DNA of 64,000 nucleotides from Annulohypoxylon bovei var. microspora (taxonomy: Eukaryota > Ascomycota > Sordariomycetes > Xylariales > Hypoxylaceae), in NCBI GenBank assembly GCA_022836615.1, contig MU405270.1, forward strand, positions 62,001 to 126,000, read 5' to 3'. This document shows, piece after piece, positions 56,878-64,000 of this stretch. The notes beneath the pieces were generated by a model. That model was not told where the DNA came from. It searched no databases and saw only the letters and a program-made list of their open reading frames with translations. Position numbers and translations under genes: made by a program. The number at the start of each line of letters is the position of its first letter. Position 1 is the first letter of the stretch.

Positions 56878-59839
56878 AAGAATTCCGGTGTTGACTTAGA
56901 GAGCTCGCGACGCCATAAACTCTTTGTGGAATATCAAGTGGTGATGATTCTCAGGGGACCCGTTCTACATCCTTCATCCTTCATGGTAGTTTTCTATTTT
57001 ATATAGTAATAACACAAAAATAGGATAAAATACTATGAATTCCTAAGCAGACTATTGATACATCACTCAGTCGTCAACCTTCCACAAGAACTACACTCAA
57101 AATGCGCGTATAACGTGAACATATTTATATAAAAAAACACATCTTATGTAAGGAATAGTTAATGATATAATAGGTGGTCCCCTATTTAGGGATAGCTGCT
57201 GTACGTTAAGTCCATCAAGCCTAGGTATATTTTAGTATCTCTCCTTCTAATCAATTATATCACCTGCCTCATCTTTCTCTATAGTAAGTAAGGGCCACTA
57301 GGTATATACACTGATCCTGGCTTCAGCATATGGAGAAAGACGAGTTTTTAAGCGAATTATATTCCTATTTAATTCAATAAGCACCAATCCTCCAGGAATA
57401 TTCGTTAATCCAGTTGAACAACTGAACTTCGCAAAGAGATTTAACGGGATATCTGGAATTTTCAGACTTCAGCATCCTTGAGGAATAATTCTCGTATTCA
57501 ACTACAAGAAAGCACTTAAGTCACCATATGGTCTCATAGATTACGAAGAGAACTATCCAATATAGCCAATACACGCCATACACTCTTAAACTTTTAACAA
57601 ATCGCAGTGGCGAGAAGGGGTTAGCTCGGGGAGTTATCTTCGAATACCTCAGCTGCTGGTGTTCCCCATTTCTCTAAGCCCTGAAGTCAATAACATAGTC
57701 ATGTTGAAATATACCTACCAATATACACGAACCTAGCTACATACCGAGAACAGTCAGCAAACAAGGAATAACAAGTGGCAGGCGACTATAGCAATTAGAG
57801 ATACACCCTAGAATCAGAGTGCTCTCTATGATAATCCTTTCCAGCTAGGACAGTCCAAGAGCCTCCTCAGGGATGTGCGCTTGGCAGAGGTATATAAGGT
57901 AGCATATCTCTTCGCTGACCCGCTAGCATTCAGGGACCTCGAGGTGCAATTATTGAGTGGTATACTCTACCTTGGCGGCGGATAGGGTAAAATAATAGGA
58001 ATGAGCGTATCAACCAGAGTTGATCAGTTTAGTTCCAACAAACCAATGGCAGAGGAGAGTTTCGCATCTCCATGATACCAGGGAGGGTTTACCACGCCGA
58101 TTGTCTTGGCCAGCCTTGATTTCCTAGCTATTAAATCAAAACATGGTAGTATGGTTGGTTCCCCTTTACCTGCAGTCCTAGTACAATTCCATGCTCTCCA
58201 AAATCCTCATGACCACCCGTCATCAACTTCTCCTAGCAGACAAGCCTCGGAAACTTAAGGCCTCTAACCTTTGGGAGTTGATATTCAAATAAACCAGCCA
58301 TCCCGGATTACTCCTTCCCCCAGGCATCTCAGTATGGATTGGGCTTGTTATAACGAGAGTCGCCGCCAATTCATAGCGATGCATATTTGGATGATCATTC
58401 GTCTGATTAGGTACCTACCTACCTAGTCGAGTAATGGAAATATTCCAATGGCATAAAACTCGAGATGTTTTATTTACTTCATTACATCTCCAATACAAAT
58501 AAACGATACGGAATCGCCGTTTGCTACCACTACGATCAATAGCTCCTCCTCCCCCGCCGTGCTTCGGTTGAACCCCCACTCTTCCTTGTACTTTGACGGC
58601 TACAAGCCCGCTGCCCCTAGGCTAGACACCTCTTCAATTTGAGGCCTAGTTCGCGCCGCACCCGTATCTGCTAGATACCCCGCCAAGTCTCAATGTCTCT
58701 AAGTCGCACTGCGAACTCTCGCATTCGTCGAGGTAAACACGCGGTGTAAGACTGTGCCTCGCATAGGTATAGGGGTAGTGCCTGTTTCCGCCACGCGGGG
58801 TCTAGAACGGCGTTCCCGGGGCTAGGGGAGCTGCGGGTTATCCCGTCGCTCTCGAAGCTGATCCATGGCACGCTAGCCCTATAGTGGGCCCGTTAATTAG
58901 ATAGCTGACGACTCCACACTATGAATCTCGCCTTACGAGGACCAGCAGCGGATCCCTTTACGTTGACAGCGTAAGTGGGCTCCTTTGGACGAGACTCGAT
59001 GTTACATAGCCTACCTATGATGTGACTCGTTCGCATGTAGTTATGCTTCGTAACTAAATCATAGATATTTTTAAAAAAAATCGCATTGAACTAACCCCAA
59101 AGAAGCAGATTGTATATACACAGGAGAAACTAGCACACGCAAGCTCAATCGTAGCAAAGCATCATATTGGAGACAAAAGTAATTCCATTGTCTTCAAAAC
59201 AGCTAATCTAGGTAGGTAATTGGTGCTTCCGTTCAAAAAGGGGAATTGTCTGAGCAGCCACAAAAGTTTAAAGGGGGCTACACAGAAGAACGAAATCACG
59301 AAGCCGAGTGTAGATCGACGTAAGCTGCATAGTCAAAGTATCTCATATTTGCCACAACACCGCACGAAGGATATGAACGGCAGTAATTAAAGGTAAACAC
59401 ATCCACCGCCCTTGGCTGCGGACGGGGGGCGTCCGCCGATATACACAAAAGAGACAAAATGACTACTCCATCGTGTCTTTTCCTCGCGTCACCGGCTGCG
59501 TAACCTGGCAGGCTTATTCATGCCTGACCAACAGACTATCAACTCGAGTTGCTTTTCTCTCTCAAGGAAAATTAGGGAGGAGCAAAAAAACTGCAAGAAT
59601 AAGTAGGAAATGCAGAAAACAGAAACCCGACAAAACTCTTCGTAGAGTAGAACGCCGCAAAAGTCCACAAAAAAAACAACGAATAAACCAGAGGTATAAG
59701 CAAAGATCCATATGCACAGGTACTGGAGGCAAAAATATAGAGATAGCTTGTCCTCTTTAACAAAAGTATCTCGTGGGTAGAAAACCTCGAAACGTATCGC
59801 CACCGACTCCATACATGCATCAAGTCAACGCGCCAAATT
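56878..59839. other. 3-kb gene-poor region
   Basis: No supported gene. A TACCTACCTACCTAG motif lies near 58411-58425 and a GC-rich hairpin-like stretch (cggacggggggcgtccg) near 59418-59434. The stretch near 59480-59839 is the likely 3' region of the next gene. Confidence 0.5.
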
Positions 59840-62741
59840 TTAGCGGGTGCCACCCAGAGCACTGATTCTGGCACCGGATGGGCGGTGAATCAGGCTCTCG
59901 GCATGTTTTCCAACGATACCCGGCTCCTGGGACATAGCTTCGTTCTCACTGCGCTCGGCTAGGTCATCTTCGTCATCCTCGACAATCTTAGTAGGAATAT
60001 CGTTGTGGATGCTGTATTGCTGGCTAGCTCGCTCGGGAGTAGTCATGGTCGACGCCATTGACATCGACGTACTACTTCGGTTGGGAATTAGATCCGGAGT
60101 AGGGGGGATGGAGGAAGCGCGTCCAGAAGGATGGAGAAGGCTGTCATCGCCAACCTCAGAAGTGGTAGCAGAGTGGTCGTGGCTATCGTCACTTGCGGCT
60201 GTAGATAGGTTGCTTGCCCGACGGGGCGATCTGGATGACTCGATCTCGGCGTCTTGAGCGAGCTGCAGACCCTCAACAGCAGCTTGACATTGCTCCGCAA
60301 TGTTCCTGATAATGTGAGAGATTGCGTCAGTCTTGTCCTTGAGGTGACGATCGGCCACATCGCTGAAGCTAGCACTCGATTGGCGTTTGCTTGCTCGGTT
60401 AGCAAGTTTTAATAGACGATCTTCAAAATCGAATGTGTTAGCAATCATACGAAATCTGGTGAATCGACATAGTAGCTTACCATCGCTTGTCTCCACTTCC
60501 TCGTCCTCGTCGAAGCCTTCCTCGATCTCACCGGCCAAGTCATCACGTGTAGTCAAGGACTGAACTAGATGCTCCATATGGTGGGACTGACCACCAATCA
60601 AGCTACGCAAATGGAGGACAACGCGGCGTGCCTCATCACGTTGTCGAACAATGGTAACATTGGTATGCTGGAGCGCTGCAAGTTCCTTCTTATTTCTCTT
60701 ACGTTCCCGCTCAAGCTCCTCAGCAATCTCTTGTTGGAGGACGAGGGCCTCAAGAGCATCGTCGCGCTGCTTCTCGGTACCGGTGAGACGCACAGAAAGA
60801 CGAGCGTTATCGTCCTTCTGTTGATCAATGAGACCAGCAAGTCGTCGGTTTTCCCTCTTATGGGTCTCGATCTTGACCTTGAGATCCTGTGTTTCTTTTG
60901 TGAGTTGCTCAGCGAACGCTTGGAACTTGAGGAACTGTAGTCTATATTAGCATCGTCCCTTGATTCTGTCAGGGGGAGTATTTCTACCTGCTGCTTCCAG
61001 CTCTCCAATTCTTCCACGAGGTAGTTGTTTCGCTTCGTAACCTTGTTGAGCTCAGTGTCCATACGGCCCTTCAGGTTAATAAAATCTTGCCACGCCTCCA
61101 GAGCGTCGCGAGAATATTGGTTACGCTCTCTGACGATTTCGTTAAGATGTCTCATCGAAACCTTCGTCATCAGGGGCTTCTTGACGGAACCTCCGAAAAC
61201 AGCCTTTAAGCCGGTGTTACGACCCTACGTCAAAGTATTAGTACTACCGAAATCTTATATGAAGGGGTCAAAGCACATACTAATTTCTCGCAGACGTGGT
61301 CCATCACAGCCATAACGGCGTCCTGGTTCCACCATTCAGGATCCTGAATGGACTCGACCTCTCCACGCATGACAATGATTTGACCCGCAGGTACTAACTT
61401 ACCACCGCCGTAGGCAGAACGCAGATTCTGAGGAACACCAGACGGTGTGACATCGCCATTCAGCGCTTGAGTTAGTCTAGTGACAAACTTGTTGCGCTGG
61501 TTTGCATTCAAGGTGGTGGGCGGGTTGGAGGTGAGTACAAAGTTGCGATCCAAGTCCACCACTAGTGCGTCATTTGGAGCAGTGAACAGAGAACGACACT
61601 CGGCCGTGATACCAAGAATGTACGGGCCCGGTTCTTCAACCAACTCCTTAGCGTGACGAGCGTGGACAACCGGCACGTACAGACCACTCCATTCATAGAC
61701 TCTAACACAGAATCGAACAGTTTCGGCCGCCATGGTTAACATCGCAGGGTAGTGGCTCACGAATATTATACGCCTAGTAGGTGATATTGCGGCCTCGATG
61801 ACACCCACGATATTTGGGATCGAAAGACAAGTCCAGAGTGGCCACATGGCGAAGTTCTGGAATCCTGTCGGGGACGAGGGGAACTGGTAGCAGAGAGCAT
61901 AATCTTTCATGTCTATCCGGACCAGATCGTTCAGCCTCGGTGCAGGGAAACTCAGAATACGCGAGACCTCTTCAGCATGGAAAAGATTTGTAGCCTTATT
62001 CCAGTGAATCCACATCCCCCGCAAGTAATCCCCGAGAAGATTGTACAAGGGATATCGAGAAAGGAATGATAAGCAATACGGAATCCAGTAGGTCTCGTCG
62101 GGGCTGTCGTAATAATCCGTCTCGGTGCGCTTCCTTAGGTCCCTGATAGTGTCCGCCCTCTTCTCATCAGCCCTCGACCAAACTCGTAAACAGATGCCGT
62201 AGAGCGTGTGAGACGAATCTTGTTGTAGAACGAATGCATGGTGAACACAGTGGGGTTGACTACGGCCAGTACAGATCTCGACATCGTGAGGGAAACAGGC
62301 CTAACAGAGTTAGTAGGTAGAAAAGGTTCCAAAATTCCAAGAATAACATACCCTCATAGCAGCATGTAAAGATCTAGCAACTTCATTGTCTTGCTCAAGA
62401 CGAGGGCTACTCCCCAAAATTTCTGGCAACCAGAATTGACCAACTGCTCCCTTCATGTGGCCAATTTTGCCCTGATTTGGGGCAGGGGCCTTAACCCATT
62501 GAGATGGCTCTCTTCCAACACCACAGACCATGTAGGCATGGGTCAGAGTCTTCGGGGTTCGTTGCTGAGGTTTGCCATTCAGAGTAGAGGGGATCGGCTG
62601 CGTGATACGGGAATGGAGAGACGACGTCCTACTAGGTATTATCAAGTTGGTGTCGCCCTGGTCGCGTGTGCTGGGTCGAGCATCACGATCGCTAGTACGC
62701 GGGCGCGTAAAGGAAGAATGTGTGTTGAGTGAAGGCGCCAT
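59840..62741 (-). CDS. DENN-domain protein (putative Rab GEF)
   Basis: Four exons (62741-62352, 62300-61281, 61224-60988, 60934-59840) join to 914 codons (913 aa). After a disordered N-terminus, the uDENN part shows AYMVCGVGREPSQWV, FPHDVEICTGRSQPH and FVLQQDSSHTLYGICLRVW. The central DENN part includes RIIFVSHYPAMLTMAAETVRF, GLYVPVVHA and GPYILGIT. DENN proteins act as guanine nucleotide exchange factors for Rab GTPases in membrane traffic. A long C-terminal coiled coil (about 560-680) and a Ser/Asp-rich tail follow. The phase-0 joins restore the family's expected sequence. The target Rab cannot be read from sequence. Confidence 0.85.
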
Positions 62742-64000
62742 GATCAATCGGATTAGATTACCTCCCTTATCCTGTTATGGTTATTTGTTGCTATTTCGAA
62801 TTTAATCCCCTCGCAACAGGAACCAGACGAAACCAAGTTACCGACCAAACCGGATCCAATCGATTACAAAAAGATCATTAAATAGTTCGAAACTGCTCCA
62901 ATTAAAGACCCTTTCGTGAAAGTTGTTTTCTGACCCGAAAGATCAGAAACAAACCACCCAGCTACTACTCATTGACAAGACGAGCGATAGCCTGTTGCCA
63001 GAATAAGAGTAACAAAGTGTACAGTCTTGCTGCAACTTCTCAAGTGGGGGAAGAGAGGAAACAGGCGGGAGGGATGGTGGAGGAGAGGTCGCTCAAGAAG
63101 AGGGAAAAGGAGAGACGAGATGTGAAAGAGAATGGTATTGCGTGGTAGAAAAGGGTTGTGGTGCGTGTCGGGCAGAGGGCGAGAAGGGAGATTTGCGCCG
63201 AAAGACCGAAGCAGAATGAGAGTCAATGCGCGCTCGAATTGCCTGTTTGGTGAATTGAATTGTACAATACAAGCTCGTAACCCCCTGGCATTAGAAATAA
63301 AATAATGAACAAAGACCTAGGATGTGCTAGGATACCACTATGTAATTATGTAGCTATTATGTATGTTGTAGTATGGATGCTGGTATGTCGACAGTGACGA
63401 CCTGTGACACGGCCAAACGAGGAAAGCTTCAAGAAAAAAAAGACAGACACCCGTGGCTGCCTGTGTTACAATTTGCTAGGGACGGGGAAATAACAAGTGG
63501 GTTTTGACGGTCGAAAGTGGTACAGGTCGTTTAGCTTGCCAGGGGATCGACATCCAAAGAGGTGCCAAAGGGACTATGTAACGAATACCCTGATATGATT
63601 AGTGCCTGTCGCGGACTTTGCCTTAGAAATGCTAGGAAATACCACAAGTTGTTTCATCAAAAACTAACTTGCCTGGCTATAGATGTAACACTTTTTGCGT
63701 ATCTAATACTTTCAAGGACCATTTTAACAAGGGGGATCAAGCTACCCCCCTGATTAGCTCAACTGTTTAGCGCAAACTATAGCTAGGGTCCCTGGCAATC
63801 TCAAATTTAGGTGGGTCTGCTACATTTCAAGTTATAGCCAATAGGATAACTAGATGAGTAACTGAAGTGGAATAGCGTTGTAGAACTAAGAGCTGTAAAC
63901 CCCCGAACTAGCTTGAGAAGAAAAAAGAAGAAAGGGGCCGTTATCTTGAAAGTCACTCCGAAAACCATCGTCAAACGGTTCACCGTCTATGTAACAAAAG
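62742..64000. other. upstream region of the DENN gene, no other gene seen
   Basis: About 1.26 kb. A purine-rich stretch (GGGAGAAGAGG-type) lies near 63040-63190, probably in the DENN gene's leader or promoter. Nothing else was recognised up to the window edge. Confidence 0.45.

Noticed and set aside
58671..58871. 66-aa minus-strand ORF
   Set aside because: Isolated, no recognised feature.
59489..59874. Hydrophobic minus-strand ORFs at the DENN 3' end
   Set aside because: They overlap the stop and 3' region of the DENN gene in other frames; hydrophobicity is due to T-rich sequence.
62135..62332. Alternative frame in DENN exon 2 (RPVSLTMSRS...)
   Set aside because: The phase-0 donor at 62351 restores ACFPHDVEICTG, which continues the DENN domain; the other frame runs out.
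1..64000. tRNA, rRNA or CRISPR
   Set aside because: No B-box-plus-A-box pair at proper spacing, no ribosomal sequence and no regularly spaced repeats were seen by eye. tRNAscan-SE would be decisive for tRNAs.
1..64000. Secondary-metabolite cluster
   Set aside because: The reductase and epoxide hydrolase are isolated; no PKS, NRPS, terpene cyclase, P450 or pathway regulator is present.

Overview
The window reads as nuclear DNA of a filamentous ascomycete (Pezizomycotina, most likely Sordariomycetes). Genes are separated by 0.3-3 kb of moderately AT-rich DNA, introns are short (about 45-130 nt, GT-AG, some with a clear TACTAAC-like branch site), and many families are typical of these fungi: 2EXR, DUF3632, fungal BTB, F-box, DENN, MACPF, PNGase A. 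No tRNA, rRNA, CRISPR or bacterial-style operon was seen. Splice joins were made by eye from GT/AG, reading frame and family continuity. Where lengths are given, the joined exons are an exact multiple of three.

Layout. 0.3-5.2 kb: a divergent pair, a helical protein with one hydrophobic hairpin-like segment (candidate alpha-pore-former) and a MACPF/perforin-like protein. 5.6-8.2 kb: secreted PNGase A and a small one-helix membrane protein with a PPxY tail. 9.3-20.1 kb: a frameshifted BTB gene, an alkyltransferase-like DNA-damage protein (ATL), a histidine phosphatase ending in a PCNA-binding-like motif and nuclear signal, thiazole synthase THI4 with a TPP riboswitch and overlapping uORF, frataxin, a secreted Cys-rich protein and an aldo-keto reductase. 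20-24 kb: gene-poor, with one unresolved coding-like stretch. 24-36.5 kb: ankyrin protein with a 4-nt microexon and a MITE in its intron, a helical protein lacking a visible start, an epoxide hydrolase, a large orphan protein, a SET-domain protein, an interstitial telomeric repeat and a broken beta-lactamase-like gene. 39-51 kb: F-box membrane protein, DUF3632 protein, secreted aldose 1-epimerase and an orphan coiled-coil protein. 51.6-57 kb: two genes each interrupted by a hAT-type non-autonomous element (metallophosphatase, nucleotidyltransferase), a 2EXR gene and a nucleotidyltransferase-like gene. 59.8-62.7 kb: a conserved DENN protein.

Conserved housekeeping genes (ATL, THI4, frataxin, DENN) alternate with accessory genes that are being lost. 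At least four genes carry visible lesions: the BTB and beta-lactamase frameshifts, and the two transposon insertions. Three insertions have perfect 8-bp target-site duplications and termini starting CAGNG, the hAT signature. The strongest items for follow-up are the divergent pore-former pair, the two exon-disrupting hAT insertions, the histidine phosphatase with a PIP-box-like tail, the riboswitch/uORF/branch-site overlap, the 4-nt microexon and the internal telomere repeat beside a truncated gene.
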